Shown: positions 16,701 through 25,713 of the stretch, one piece after another | Numbering within the stretch: the stretch's first letter is position 1 | Layout of the letters: every line of letters starts with the position of its first letter | Source: Flavobacteriales bacterium UBA952 | Lineage (GTDB): Bacteria; Bacteroidota; Bacteroidia; Flavobacteriales_D; Crocinitomicaceae | Reading direction: 5' to 3' | DNA: 64,000 bases | NCBI GenBank assembly: GCA_002293185.1 | Contig: DBCS01000004.1 | Span: 310,001-374,000 of the forward strand | Made by a program: the position numbers and the translations under genes | Notes under the pieces: generated by a model | The model's input: the letters and a program-made list of their open reading frames with translations, nothing else | The model's database searches: none | Told to the model about the DNA's origin: nothing

Positions 16701-18948
16701 AAACTGGCGTCAAAGGAGGACAACCCGCACCTGTACCTGCCCAAGTATTACCTGAATTATATGGGAAATAATCATCAACTAATAGATTACCTGCACCATC
16801 AATTACATCCCAATAGATTTCATCAGGGTAACTACCATTATTCGTTAAAACTACTTGAATAACTGATCCTACACTTGCTGTAAATGTAACGTTGAGCGGG
16901 CCGTAACCAGAGTAAAATGTGAGTCCAGATTGAACTGTGACTCCATCTACAACAATATTTACTAAACCACCATTTAATCCATCACCATAAGTATCTCTCA
17001 AAACTAATGTATGTGAGCATGATGTTGTAAACTGAATGGATGTATTTAGGTTTGTTGAATTTCCTGCACATAAAGTAACATCAGCACCGGCATTTAAAAT
17101 AGGTGTTGGTTTGACTGTTATTGGCTTCAAGTTTGCTGTAGCTGCACACCAAGTATTTGGGTTTGGAACGGAGTAAATAATGTTTGTATTTCCTGCACCG
17201 ACTCCGGTAACTACACCAGTAGTAGGGTTTACAGTTGCTACTGAAGTATTTGCAGAAGACCAAGTACCATTTGCTGTTGGGTTAGCCATAGTAACTGTTG
17301 AACCTGCACAAACCTCTGTTGCGCCTGTTGAATTTGCCACAGCAACGGCTTGTTGAACGGTAATTGTATTTGAAACTGGACCTGTACTAACACAGCCTGA
17401 AGGATTTAAATAATCGACAGTAACTGTTTTGAAACCACCAATTAACCATTGTACAACCGCAGTGTTGGAGGTAATTGTACCGCCTGAAACAAGTGTGTAA
17501 TCTACACCAGCTGTACCAGGAATAATCCAAGTGTAATTTTGTTGGTTAGCTTGGGTTGTGTATGTGTAATCAACATATGTACATGACTGTGTTGTAGGCG
17601 CCGCTGTAAACGTAGGAGTAAACGGCGTTCCTGCTACGTATTGTACTAAATAATCTTCAGCCTCTCCAAAACCATAAGAAGCACAAGGATCCATCGTAGA
17701 ACCTGTACCTAACCAAACACCACGAACACGCATTCTGTGAATACCTAGTGGTGGGGTACATGGCAGATTTATATTGAATGTAATAGATCCAAAACTACCA
17801 ACTGTTTGTGACATTGAAAAACCAACTTTTTCAGTTGATTCAAAAACATTGTTGTCATTGGCATCAATCCAGACAGCAAAAGCTTGCCCGTCAAATGATC
17901 CAGCTGTAACTGTCATAGCATATGTAGTTGCGGCTTGCATTACAATTGGAGGTAAATTGGTGTAGGACACGTATGACGGAGTACCATTTGTTGTTCCAGT
18001 CGGATTACTCCAAATAAGCCCAGGACCAGAAATAGCCACGTTGGAAATTAAGTCACCATACAATGTTCCATAGGAATAAACAGGAAGACAAATAGGAGTG
18101 TAAATTACTTGTACCGGTGTTGATGTAGCTGTTGAACTTGATGCCGTACAAGTTACCACACATTGATACCAAGCTGTGGCTGTTGGTGCATAATTTGTCA
18201 ATGAAGACAAAGTCGCTCCTGAAATTGGAGTCCAAGGACCGGTTGCCGAAGGAGATGATTGCCATTGATAGGTAACACCGGTTCCTGCGGTTGGATTTTG
18301 TAAAGAAAAATTTGTGGTTTGACCTAATAATAAAGAGTTTGAAGTCACTATTGTATTACCGGGTAATGGTGTACCTGTACAAGGAGGCGGCGGAGCTTGA
18401 ACTAAACTCACATTGTCAAAATACACATAATAATCTCCTGAACCAAAGGTACAATTTATTCTAATAAAAAATGAACCCGTTACTGGCGGCGTAAAGGATA
18501 CTGTCCTAGTTGTACATGTGGTTGATGGTATGTGATTTGAAGAGTTAACAGTTTGTACGGTAGTCCACGGACCTGTGGAGTTTGATGAATACTGAACGTC
18601 AAAAGAACCAAAAGTCGTTGGAGTAGCACCTCCACCAGAGTAATTAATTATTTTGTAATCATAATTGAAGGTTGTAGATGTCCCTGCTGAAGCCCCCATA
18701 TTTGGAGAAATAGTCTCCCATGTTTGAGTATAAAAAACATTTCGACGAATGGACCGCGTACCTTCACATGGTGACGTTGTAGTTGAGAACCAACCTGTCC
18801 AACCACCGGAATTTGTTATTGCATTCCAGTTTTGACTGTAGTTGATTTGTGCAAGCAATTCTGAGGAGAAAAGAAGGAAGAACATGAGGAGAGTCATTGT
18901 CCCTGCTTTCAATCTTGCCAAATGATTTAAAGTAGCTTTTTTGTTCAT
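13753..18948 (-). CDS. Giant modular T9SS surface protein with Ig/PKD-like repeats
   Basis: 1731 residues. After a signal peptide (about 1-34) come jelly-roll-like N-terminal modules, including VYFDNVSLV near 175, an Ig-like module, and a GEVED-type segment ending FGEAEDYLVQYV near 440. From about 535 to 1600 there are some 12 modules of 70-75 residues, each with one cysteine near its start and one near its end. Most are PKD/Ig-like (core YLWSNGATT, end VTVNPLP); three look BIG2-like (VWSSANPNIASVSAAGQING). A DTYGDGLNGG module is inserted near 655. The C-terminus (VYEVYPNPTADQF to IRIIKN) is a T9SS type A sorting domain. Likely a cell-surface adhesin or matrix protein; no catalytic domain is seen. 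Confidence 0.9.
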   Translation of the reverse strand: MNKKATLNHLARLKAGTMTLLMFFLLFSSELLAQINYSQNWNAITNSGGWTGWFSTTTSPCEGTRSIRRNVFYTQTWETISPNMGASAGTSTTFNYDYKIINYSGGGATPTTFGSFDVQYSSNSTGPWTTVQTVNSSNHIPSTTCTTRTVSFTPPVTGSFFIRINCTFGSGDYYVYFDNVSLVQAPPPPCTGTPLPGNTIVTSNSLLLGQTTNFSLQNPTAGTGVTYQWQSSPSATGPWTPISGATLSSLTNYAPTATAWYQCVVTCTASSSTATSTPVQVIYTPICLPVYSYGTLYGDLISNVAISGPGLIWSNPTGTTNGTPSYVSYTNLPPIVMQAATTYAMTVTAGSFDGQAFAVWIDANDNNVFESTEKVGFSMSQTVGSFGSITFNINLPCTPPLGIHRMRVRGVWLGTGSTMDPCASYGFGEAEDYLVQYVAGTPFTPTFTAAPTTQSCTYVDYTYTTQANQQNYTWIIPGTAGVDYTLVSGGTITSNTAVVQWLIGGFKTVTVDYLNPSGCVSTGPVSNTITVQQAVAVANSTGATEVCAGSTVTMANPTANGTWSSANTSVATVNPTTGVVTGVGAGNTNIIYSVPNPNTWCAATANLKPITVKPTPILNAGADVTLCAGNSTNLNTSIQFTTSCSHTLVLRDTYGDGLNGGLVNIVVDGVTVQSGLTFYSGYGPLNVTFTASVGSVIQVVLTNNGSYPDEIYWDVIDGAGNLLVDDYFPYNSGNTWAGTGAGCPPLTPVWTPAAGLSSTTINNPVATPTATTTYVASATAPNGCIGTDQVVVTVNPLPSNGPVIAPAALCVGASATVSNSVPNGVWTTSTPTVLSLNAATGEVTGIAAGTATLSYTTTAANGCTKTNSANITINPLPVAVISSSNGATICQGTSTVLSAPTAAAYSWNNGSAASSLTISNGGTYSVVLTSAAGCISAPSAPYTVTVNQLPVANVSVSGPTVFCAGGSVTLTASGGATYSWSNSATTAALNATQSGSYIATVTSAQGCSVTTPSVNVTVNPLPVANIVASGPLTYCQGGSLNLTATGIGSYQWSNGSSAAILPITTSGSYSYTITNAAGCSATSTAAVVQINPVPTVTSVLGNNAVCMGSNTTYTNATTGGVWSSANPNIASVSAAGQINGLQAGSSTINYTVTNSFGCSTIASKTIVVNPVPSAITQVNGNTTFCTGGSVTLVAPPADNYLWSNSATTQNITVNTSGNYSVTASLSGCTGTSIPVTVTVNALPSTTITSSATALCPGATATLSVPTAATYLWSNGAITPSIATATPGSYSVTVTNAAGCTATSAPVAITAATVPTVSVTPNGPVAFCAGGNVVLNSTASAGTTYLWSNGATTPNITAAASGVYFVTVTNAAGCQASSNNIVVNAQQTFTASAIALSPTTVCAGTPVTLVASPGSSYLWSNGATTQGVNVTAGGPITVTVTNASGCTGTSAPISVTVLPVPNATINAGGPLTFCQGGSVNLTATGGTSYIWSTGANTAALSANASGIYVVTVTAANGCTDSEQATVTVNAVPSANVVMDGNSVLCPGETLTLSAAPGNTYAWTTGASTSEITVSTAGTYGVVVTSANGCSANSGNIILTAGNASASTLDVTALDAYTLNGVEYTTAGTYTQVIQNEAGCDSTITLNLTLTVGIDDLNAVVYEVYPNPTADQFTIAASQAVNGAFSIQDAQGKIVKEGLMTGVSTTVDINEVARGIYFLRIAESSEAIRIIKN
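14160..17345 (-). repeat. Tandem array of about 12 Ig/PKD- and BIG2-like coding modules
   Basis: Diverged direct repeats of roughly 210-230 bases inside the surface-protein gene. Each encodes a short CxGGSVTLTA-type strand, a WSNG core and an AAGC turn, and ends in VTVNPLP or a variant. Neighbouring modules are clearly related but not identical, so the expansion is not very recent. Confidence 0.8.
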
Positions 18949-19142
18949 AGTTTTTAGTTTGTTACAATTTTAAGCTTTCTAGGCTTATCAAATAAATACT
19001 GAGGACTAAATTTATTCACAAAAGATTGGTTTTCAGGAAAGATTGAACAAGGAGTGGTGTTCAGTGAATATTAATGGTGTTTCATTGATTATTGAATATA
19101 TCTCGTTGAATATTTTGCCATTTTCGTTAGCTCAAAAAAAAC

Positions 19143-19150
19143 TATTTTTG
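19143..19150 (+). promoter_or_regulatory. -7 promoter element for the phosphoesterase gene
   Basis: TATTTTTG matches TAnnTTTG. It lies eight bases before the ATG at 19159, at the end of a 210-base AT-rich gap in which I see no other structure. Confidence 0.5.
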
Positions 19151-19158
19151 TTCATAAC

Positions 19159-19674
19159 ATGGTGAAGGTCGGTTTATTGTCAGATACACACGGGGATTTA
19201 GATCCTAAAATTTTTAATTATTTCAAGGATGTCGATGAAATTTGGCATGCAGGAGATATCGGTACAATTGAGGTCCTTGACCAACTCTCTAATTTTAAAC
19301 CAACAAGAGCAGTATTCGGCAATATTGACGACCATATCATTCGCAGCGCAACCAAAGAATTTCTGCGCTTTCAAGTAGAAAAAGTCTATGTTCTCATGAC
19401 GCATATTGCGGGTAGGCCTGGAAAATATGCCAAACCTGCTTTCGAAGAGCTTCAAAAAAATGGTGCTCCTCAATTATTTATTTGTGGGCATTCCCATATT
19501 GCTTTGGCTCAAATGGATCAGCGACACAATATGCTTTGGCTCAATCCTGGGGCTTGTGGCTACAAAGGATTTCATCAGGTAAAGACTATTTTTCGTTTTT
19601 GTATCAATGGAGATCAAATTCAGAATCTGGAATGCATTGAGCTTGGCCCACGCGTCCGTAAAATGACGGACTAA
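19159..19674 (+). CDS. YfcE/MJ0936-type metallophosphoesterase
   Basis: 171 residues, cytosolic. It has the complete set of calcineurin-like phosphoesterase motifs: GLLSDTHGD at residues 5-13, WHAGDIG near 30-36, VFGNIDDH near 53-60, MTHIAG near 82, and the final GHSHIA near 110. These bind a dinuclear metal centre. Family members hydrolyse phosphodiesters such as bis-p-nitrophenyl phosphate; the physiological substrate is generally unknown. It has its own -7 element and is followed after a gap by a T9SS protein gene. Confidence 0.9.
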   Translation: MVKVGLLSDTHGDLDPKIFNYFKDVDEIWHAGDIGTIEVLDQLSNFKPTRAVFGNIDDHIIRSATKEFLRFQVEKVYVLMTHIAGRPGKYAKPAFEELQKNGAPQLFICGHSHIALAQMDQRHNMLWLNPGACGYKGFHQVKTIFRFCINGDQIQNLECIELGPRVRKMTD

Positions 19675-19758
19675 CAAGAAGATTCTTCACTTTTTAAGGA
19701 AAATTACGGACAGTTTGAGGTGAAGGAGCTGGCTAATTTCGTTTTCAAATCGCAGAAA

Positions 19759-21285
19759 ATGAAAAAGACCCTTACCCTACTTTGCTTGCTATTGAGTAAG
19801 CCGCTCTTTGCACAAAATTGCAACATCGACTACAGCCAAAATCAAGTTGGCCTCTACCCTAGCCAACTACCCGTCGGAACCGTTGGTAGCACTTACAACG
19901 AAGACATCACTTTTGTACTACCCACCGATACACTAGGTTACGACTTTCTCAATTTTCAGATTGTTTCGGTCAACCTACCTATCGGCCTCAGCTGGACCTG
20001 CAATAATAACCTTAATAATTGCAACTACGATCCGCAAACCTCACCATATGGATGCGTCAATATCAATGGCATTCCGCTATTAGCTGGGGCTTACACTATA
20101 GAAGTAAATGTACTGGCAGACCTTAGCATCATCAATAGCTATCCTATTCTATTCGAACTTGAACTACAAATTCTTCCTGCCTCAAACAGCGGTACCAATA
20201 ATAGTTTTAGCTATCAAGTTGATCAACCTTGCGCTCCAGCACTGGCCACATTTAACAATCAGGAACCTGGTTTGGAATTTTACAGCTGGGATTTTGGCAA
20301 TGGCGCCAGTTCAAATGCGGAGCATCCGAGCCCGCAATATTATCCAAACGCAGGCAACTACCCTATTACTTATACGGCTTATGCGCAAATGGACACCGCT
20401 CTGCACATTGAACTCACGGAGTTCAATCTCCAAAACATGAGCAATTATGGGGAGAACTTCCCCTCTTTTGAAGAGGCAGACCCCTATTTTAAAGTTAAAA
20501 AAAATGGACAAGTCATTTACCAATCGGCTGTAGTTATCGATCAAAACCCACCGCTTACTTGGTGGCCAAACCTTAATTTAGAACTCGGGCAAAACTATAC
20601 CCTTGAAATTTGGGAAGCCGATCAAAGTATCGGAGAAAACTACTTTGGAGCCGATGACTATATCGGAAATCATAGCCTCAATATTGGTTCATGCAATGGT
20701 TGTTATGCCGGAAGCGCCCAAATTGCTTATCAAATTGCCATAGAAAACATCAACCCTATTCCAAGTTTTCAGGATACAGCTACCCTCACCCTTTTTGAAA
20801 GCCCGCTGGTGCCTATACTTCAAAATGACAGCACTTTGCAGCAGCTCCTTGCCATCAACACCAGTTCTTATTTACAGTGGTACTGGAACGGAGGACCTCT
20901 GCTCGGGCAAAACAACAATAGCTTGAATGTTCAAGAAAGTGGTTATTACCACGTGCTCTCTATCAATCAACATGGTTGCGCACAATCATCTGATACCTTA
21001 TTTATAAATGTAGATTTCGCAGCTATAAATGACGATAATTCAGCGAGTGCAAGCTTTCACCTTACAATTGATCAACTCACAAAACAACTCAGCATTGAAC
21101 TTGAACCAGAACTTGTCGGAGCTCAAATTGAACTCTGGCAAATAGATGGCCGCTTGATTGATGCTTGGAAGAGTGTTCAAACGATTGAAAATTATCCAAT
21201 TGACCTGCTTTCTGGTGGTATTTATTTAGTGAAGTTATCGAAAGGCAACGTTGTGATAGAAAGTAAAATTTCGATCGTACATTAA
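19759..21285 (+). CDS. Secreted PKD-domain protein with C-terminal T9SS-like sorting region
   Basis: 508 residues from the ATG at 19759, chosen because it gives a clean signal peptide (MKKTLTLLCLLLSKPLFAQ). An upstream GTG at 19720 would bury that signal. A PKD fold occurs near 175-215 (FYSWDFGNGASSNAEHPS). Next comes a segment, DPYFKVKKNGQVIYQS followed by YTLEIWEADQ and FGADDYIGNH, that resembles C2-like modules of secreted Bacteroidetes proteins. The C-terminal 75 residues (IELWQIDGRLI, SGGIYLVKLSKGN) resemble a T9SS type A sorting domain lacking the usual YPNP motif. Function is unknown; surface location is inferred. Confidence 0.75.
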   Translation: MKKTLTLLCLLLSKPLFAQNCNIDYSQNQVGLYPSQLPVGTVGSTYNEDITFVLPTDTLGYDFLNFQIVSVNLPIGLSWTCNNNLNNCNYDPQTSPYGCVNINGIPLLAGAYTIEVNVLADLSIINSYPILFELELQILPASNSGTNNSFSYQVDQPCAPALATFNNQEPGLEFYSWDFGNGASSNAEHPSPQYYPNAGNYPITYTAYAQMDTALHIELTEFNLQNMSNYGENFPSFEEADPYFKVKKNGQVIYQSAVVIDQNPPLTWWPNLNLELGQNYTLEIWEADQSIGENYFGADDYIGNHSLNIGSCNGCYAGSAQIAYQIAIENINPIPSFQDTATLTLFESPLVPILQNDSTLQQLLAINTSSYLQWYWNGGPLLGQNNNSLNVQESGYYHVLSINQHGCAQSSDTLFINVDFAAINDDNSASASFHLTIDQLTKQLSIELEPELVGAQIELWQIDGRLIDAWKSVQTIENYPIDLLSGGIYLVKLSKGNVVIESKISIVH

Positions 21286-21324
21286 GTTAGTTTATCAATT
21301 ACCCTCCATGACTTTTTACTTTGA

Positions 21325-21332
21325 TATCTTTG
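21325..21332 (+). promoter_or_regulatory. -7 promoter element for the 21337 MFS gene
   Basis: TATCTTTG matches TAnnTTTG. Only four bases separate it from the GTG start at 21337, so transcription would begin at or within a few bases of the start codon. Confidence 0.55.
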
Positions 21333-21336
21333 CACG

Positions 21337-22560
21337 GTGAAAAATACCCATCCGTTGTCAAGGTATCAATGGCTCGCTGTAGCAATTTTAGCCTTAACCC
21401 AATTTACTGTTGTACTCGATTTTATGGTGATGTCGCCGCTTGGTGACCTCCTGATGAAAGATTTCAAAGTCAAACCAGATCAATTCGGTATCGTTGTATC
21501 AAGTTATGCGCTAGCAGCCGGGATTTCTGGCTTTATGACAGCAGGATTCGCGGATCGTTTTGACCGCAAACGATTACTCGTATTCTTCTACAGTGGTTTT
21601 ATCGTCGGGACTTTATTTTGCGGCATGGCCGACAACTATGTACATTTAGTATGGGCTAGGATCCTTACCGGTATTTTCGGAGGTGTGCTGTCTTCAATTG
21701 CAATGGCCATTGTCGCCGACTTATTTAGTCTTGAACAACGCGGGCGCGTAATGGGCTTCATGCAAATGGGGTTTGGATTGAGCCAAATTATTGGAATTCC
21801 TCTCAGTCTATACATTGCCGATCTTTACCATTGGCAAACTCCGTTTTATTTAATTGTTGGGCTCTCTACCGGAATGCTTGTTGCGATTATCTTCGCATTG
21901 AAACCCATCAATGCGCACCTTGCCCTGAAAAGTGAACGTTCGGCTTTTTCGCATTTATTAGCCACAATTAAAAACCGCAATTACAGAATTGGTTTTATGG
22001 CCACTGCATTTATGTCTTTAGGTGGCTATTTTATGATGCCTTGGGGTAGTGCCTTTGCTGTAAACAACGTTGGAATTTCTCAAAAAGAGCTACCGCTACT
22101 TTTCATGATCGTTGGTATTTCTACTTTTATGATCATGCCACTCATTGGCTGGATTGCCGATAAAGTCAATAAATTCCAATTGTTTCTAATTGCCTCTCTA
22201 ATCATGGTTGGCTCTGTATTGGTTTATGTTCACCTTGGGCATAACAGCTTATTTGTGCTCATTTTAGTTAATATCTTTATGATGGGGGGTATTATGGCCA
22301 GAATGGTCCCATCTCAAGCCCTTACAACTTCTGTTCCCGAACCAAAAGATCGTGGTGCATTTATGAGCATCAATGCTTCACTTCAGCAGATGGCAGGCGG
22401 TGTTGCGGCAATCATAGGAGGAAAAATTGTCTTGCAAGCCAATGAGCACGCACCTCTTGAAAGATTCGATACACTGGGCTATGTTGTGATTACCGTTATT
22501 TTTATCAATATTTACCTCACAAGACGGGTCTATAAATACGTTCAATCAAAAGCTAATTAG
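21337..22560 (+). CDS. MFS transporter, drug-efflux/AraJ-like
   Basis: 407 residues and about 12 membrane segments, with a GTG start. The first segment carries TQFTVVLDFMVMSPLGDLLM (a D and M arrangement common in 12-TM drug/proton antiporters), and the segment 2-3 loop GFADRFDRKRLLV holds the MFS signature. No gene for a specific substrate lies next to it. It lies convergent to the RND efflux operon, with only 20 bases between stop codons. Substrate cannot be told from sequence. Confidence 0.85.
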   Translation: MKNTHPLSRYQWLAVAILALTQFTVVLDFMVMSPLGDLLMKDFKVKPDQFGIVVSSYALAAGISGFMTAGFADRFDRKRLLVFFYSGFIVGTLFCGMADNYVHLVWARILTGIFGGVLSSIAMAIVADLFSLEQRGRVMGFMQMGFGLSQIIGIPLSLYIADLYHWQTPFYLIVGLSTGMLVAIIFALKPINAHLALKSERSAFSHLLATIKNRNYRIGFMATAFMSLGGYFMMPWGSAFAVNNVGISQKELPLLFMIVGISTFMIMPLIGWIADKVNKFQLFLIASLIMVGSVLVYVHLGHNSLFVLILVNIFMMGGIMARMVPSQALTTSVPEPKDRGAFMSINASLQQMAGGVAAIIGGKIVLQANEHAPLERFDTLGYVVITVIFINIYLTRRVYKYVQSKAN

Positions 22561-22580
22561 AAAAAATACAAAGTTTAGTC

Positions 22581-25500
22581 CTACTCGGCTACATCTATAT
22601 CGGCAAGCTTTGCCAATTTCTTGAATTGAATTTTGGCTTGAATGCGATCAACTACATAATACATCATTGGCACCACAATAATAGTCAGGAACATTGAGCT
22701 GGTCAAGCCTCCGATAAGAACCCAGGCCAAACCGTTCTTCCATTCGGCTCCGGAACCTGTGGCCGTTGCAATAGGAATCATACCAATTACCATGGCTATT
22801 GTCGTCATTAAAATTGGACGCATCCTTTCACGAACAGATTCAAGTAAGGCATTATAAGTACTCATGCCTTTTTGCTTCAGGTGATTGGTAAAATCGACAA
22901 TCAGAATGGCGTTTTTGGCAACCAGCCCCAGTAACATCAACATACCTAACATCGTGAAAATTCCCATATTTGAAGAAGTCAGAGCAAGAGCCAAAATGGC
23001 GCCAACTAAAGACACTAAAATGGAAAACAAGACCACAAAAGGATACACAAAATTATCGTAAAGCGCCACCATGATGAGGTACACCAAAACAACACCAATG
23101 CCCATTGCGGTTCCTAAGGCGCCGAAAGATTCTTTTTGGCGCTTAATTTCTCCACCCCAGGTAAGGCGCACGTTCGGATCGAGCGGATTCTTTTTGAGGT
23201 ATTTTTCGATATCTGCAGCCACTGTTCCGGGTGCTGCACCAAGCACATAGCAACGCAAAGTTGTATTCGAAATACGGTTCTTGCGCTCCAAAGTACCTGC
23301 AGCGTTGTCTACGGAGATATCCGCAAATTCACTCAAGAGAACTTGTTTGCCTTCATTGTTCGGGAAGGTCATGCTTTGGATGTCCTCGACATCTTTACGG
23401 TTAGACGCATCGAGCATGACTCGGATATCGTATTCTGATCCGTCGAGGTCTATCTGACTGTCGTCATTACCAGAAAGTGAACCTTGTAGTTGCATTCCTA
23501 CAGTCCCAACATTGACACCCAGCTGACCCATTTTTTCTCTATCCAAGGCAATTTTAACCTCAGGTGTTACATCTTCTGTACTCAAGTATGGATCTTTAGC
23601 GCCATGCATGGCTTTGATGGCATTCTTGAGTCGGCGGGCTTCTTTGAACATCAGCGCATCGTCGTTGCTCGAAATAAATATTTCTATAGGCGCTTGCTCG
23701 GAGTCTACTAGCCCCATATTCAAGGCTTTTACTTCAACTCCTGGATGTTTATTTTCAATTTTGCTTCGAATCATGTTCATGTACTCTACTGTCGGTATCT
23801 CGTTTTGCTTGTCTTTCTTCATTTTAACGACAATCTCAGAACGGTTCTCCGACCCAAATGCTGCAGCACCTAAACCAGCGCTGGGCCCACCCACATTAGA
23901 AAAAACAATGTCAATCATGTCTTTTTGAGCCAATAATAACTGTTCAATTTTCATTGTAGTTAGGTTGTTTTCGGCAAAAGTGGCGCTTTTCTCGTATTTA
24001 AGCTTAATCATGAACTTCCCTTGATCACCTTGAGAAACAAACTCCTGCCCTACAATACCCAAGCCCATGGTTGCAAAAGAGGCCACAAAAATCACAATGA
24101 TGATTAGGCCCATGGAAATTTTATGACGCAAAGCCCAGCCCACAATTTTTACGTAAGAATTCGTAAAGATGTTAATACGCCGCTCGAACCAGAGTAAAAT
24201 AGCTTGAAATGGCTTTTTGGGATCAAGTTTTACCTCTTTGGCAAAGCGTGAAGCCAACCAAGGGGTTAACGTAAAACATACAAAAAGAGACATCAAAGTA
24301 GAAACCACTACAACAATCGAGAATTGATGTAAGATATCGGAAATGGTTCCTTCGATAAAAACAACAGGAGAGAAAACCACGACGTCCACAAGCGTAATTG
24401 CCAATGCCGTAAAACCAATTTCGTTACGACCGTCGAGAGCGGCTTGCCGGCGCTTCTTACCCATTTGTAGATGTCGATAAATATTTTCCAGTACGACAAT
24501 AGAGTCATCGACGAGAATACCAATTACCAAAGACATGGCCAAAAGTGTCATGAGGTTGAGCGTATAACCAAGCAGGTACATCGCAATAAATGTAGAGATC
24601 AAAGAGGCCGGAATAGACACCAATACAATAAATGCATTTCGGACGGTATGTAAAAACAGAAGCATTACAAGAGCAACCAAAAAGACAGCAAGCTCGAGGT
24701 CATGAATAACGGCATCTACAGATTCAATTGTAGGAATAGAAGTATCGGTTGCTATTGTAAAGGATAGCCCTTCTTTACTGAACTTTTCTTCGAGTTCGGC
24801 AAATTTGGTTTTGGTAAGTTTGGCAACATCTACCGCATTCGCATCGCTTTGTTTTTTAAGATATAAGCCAATGCCATTGACACCATTCAATCGAGAAATG
24901 GTAATTTGATCTTCACTGGCGTCAACAACTTCAGCAAGGTCGCGCAAACGTATAGCGCTCGTCCCTTTTGCCATCAAAACTAAATTTTGAAGATCGTTGA
25001 TGTCTTTGTATTTACCGGTGAGGCGAACGGTAATTTGCTCCGTACTGCTCTTAATTTTGCCTGTCGGAAAATCTAAATTAGAAAGCGCTATTGCTTGGTT
25101 AATTTGGGACATCGACAAGCCCAATTTGCGCATCTTTTCTTTGTCTACATTGACGCGAAAAGAACGACGCTCGCCGCCAATGACCTGCACCTCTGCCACC
25201 CCTTTGACCTGCTTTATTGCAGGTAATAATTGGTCGTCCATGAGGCGCATGAGTTCGGCATCGCTTAAGTTTTTGGCAACTGCACTCAATTGCAACACAG
25301 GCGTAGCATTGGGTTCAATTTTAGCGACAACCGGATTTTTGGCGTCAGCCGGCAGCCTATTAAGGCTATTATTTATTTTGCGCTGGGCGTCTTCTAAAGC
25401 ATCGTCTATGTTGGCAGATGCCTTGAACTCGAGCAAAACAAAAGAGGCATTGTCAAAAGAAAAAGAAGTTACCTCATCGACGTTTTCCATGCCGCTTAGT

Positions 25501-25709
25501 ACGTCTTCTAGCGGTTTGGAAACTTGACTTTCTACCGTTGACGGAGAGGCGCCAGGATACGCCGTAGTAATCGTGAGCAAGGGAGCTGAAAAGTCGGGCA
25601 AAAGCTCATAGGAAAGTTGCTTATAGCTAATGAGCCCGCCACCAATCAATATAGTAAAGATGACAATAATAAAGGATGGTCTTTTGATGGATAATTCGGT
25701 GAGTGTCAT
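22581..25709 (-). CDS. RND efflux transporter, AcrB/HAE1 family
   Basis: 1042 residues, the normal size. It has an N-terminal membrane helix (RPSFIIVIFTILIGG), two large periplasmic loops and twelve transmembrane segments. The proton-relay aspartates are in IGILVDDSIVVLENIYRH near 405-410. The C-terminal half contains the second transmembrane bundle with GLVAKNAILIVDF. It pumps hydrophobic or amphiphilic compounds out of the cell by proton antiport, together with the adaptor and TolC-like protein encoded just upstream (gap of four bases). It is the last gene of the tetR-tolC-MFP-RND operon. The substrate is unknown. Confidence 0.95.
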   Translation of the reverse strand: MTLTELSIKRPSFIIVIFTILIGGGLISYKQLSYELLPDFSAPLLTITTAYPGASPSTVESQVSKPLEDVLSGMENVDEVTSFSFDNASFVLLEFKASANIDDALEDAQRKINNSLNRLPADAKNPVVAKIEPNATPVLQLSAVAKNLSDAELMRLMDDQLLPAIKQVKGVAEVQVIGGERRSFRVNVDKEKMRKLGLSMSQINQAIALSNLDFPTGKIKSSTEQITVRLTGKYKDINDLQNLVLMAKGTSAIRLRDLAEVVDASEDQITISRLNGVNGIGLYLKKQSDANAVDVAKLTKTKFAELEEKFSKEGLSFTIATDTSIPTIESVDAVIHDLELAVFLVALVMLLFLHTVRNAFIVLVSIPASLISTFIAMYLLGYTLNLMTLLAMSLVIGILVDDSIVVLENIYRHLQMGKKRRQAALDGRNEIGFTALAITLVDVVVFSPVVFIEGTISDILHQFSIVVVVSTLMSLFVCFTLTPWLASRFAKEVKLDPKKPFQAILLWFERRINIFTNSYVKIVGWALRHKISMGLIIIVIFVASFATMGLGIVGQEFVSQGDQGKFMIKLKYEKSATFAENNLTTMKIEQLLLAQKDMIDIVFSNVGGPSAGLGAAAFGSENRSEIVVKMKKDKQNEIPTVEYMNMIRSKIENKHPGVEVKALNMGLVDSEQAPIEIFISSNDDALMFKEARRLKNAIKAMHGAKDPYLSTEDVTPEVKIALDREKMGQLGVNVGTVGMQLQGSLSGNDDSQIDLDGSEYDIRVMLDASNRKDVEDIQSMTFPNNEGKQVLLSEFADISVDNAAGTLERKNRISNTTLRCYVLGAAPGTVAADIEKYLKKNPLDPNVRLTWGGEIKRQKESFGALGTAMGIGVVLVYLIMVALYDNFVYPFVVLFSILVSLVGAILALALTSSNMGIFTMLGMLMLLGLVAKNAILIVDFTNHLKQKGMSTYNALLESVRERMRPILMTTIAMVIGMIPIATATGSGAEWKNGLAWVLIGGLTSSMFLTIIVVPMMYYVVDRIQAKIQFKKLAKLADIDVAE

Positions 25710-25713
25710 AGGG

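Noticed and set aside
19676..19695. Hairpin GAAG-ATT-CTTC with following T-run as a terminator after the phosphoesterase gene
   Set aside because: The stem is only four pairs and AT-rich; I could not support it over chance.
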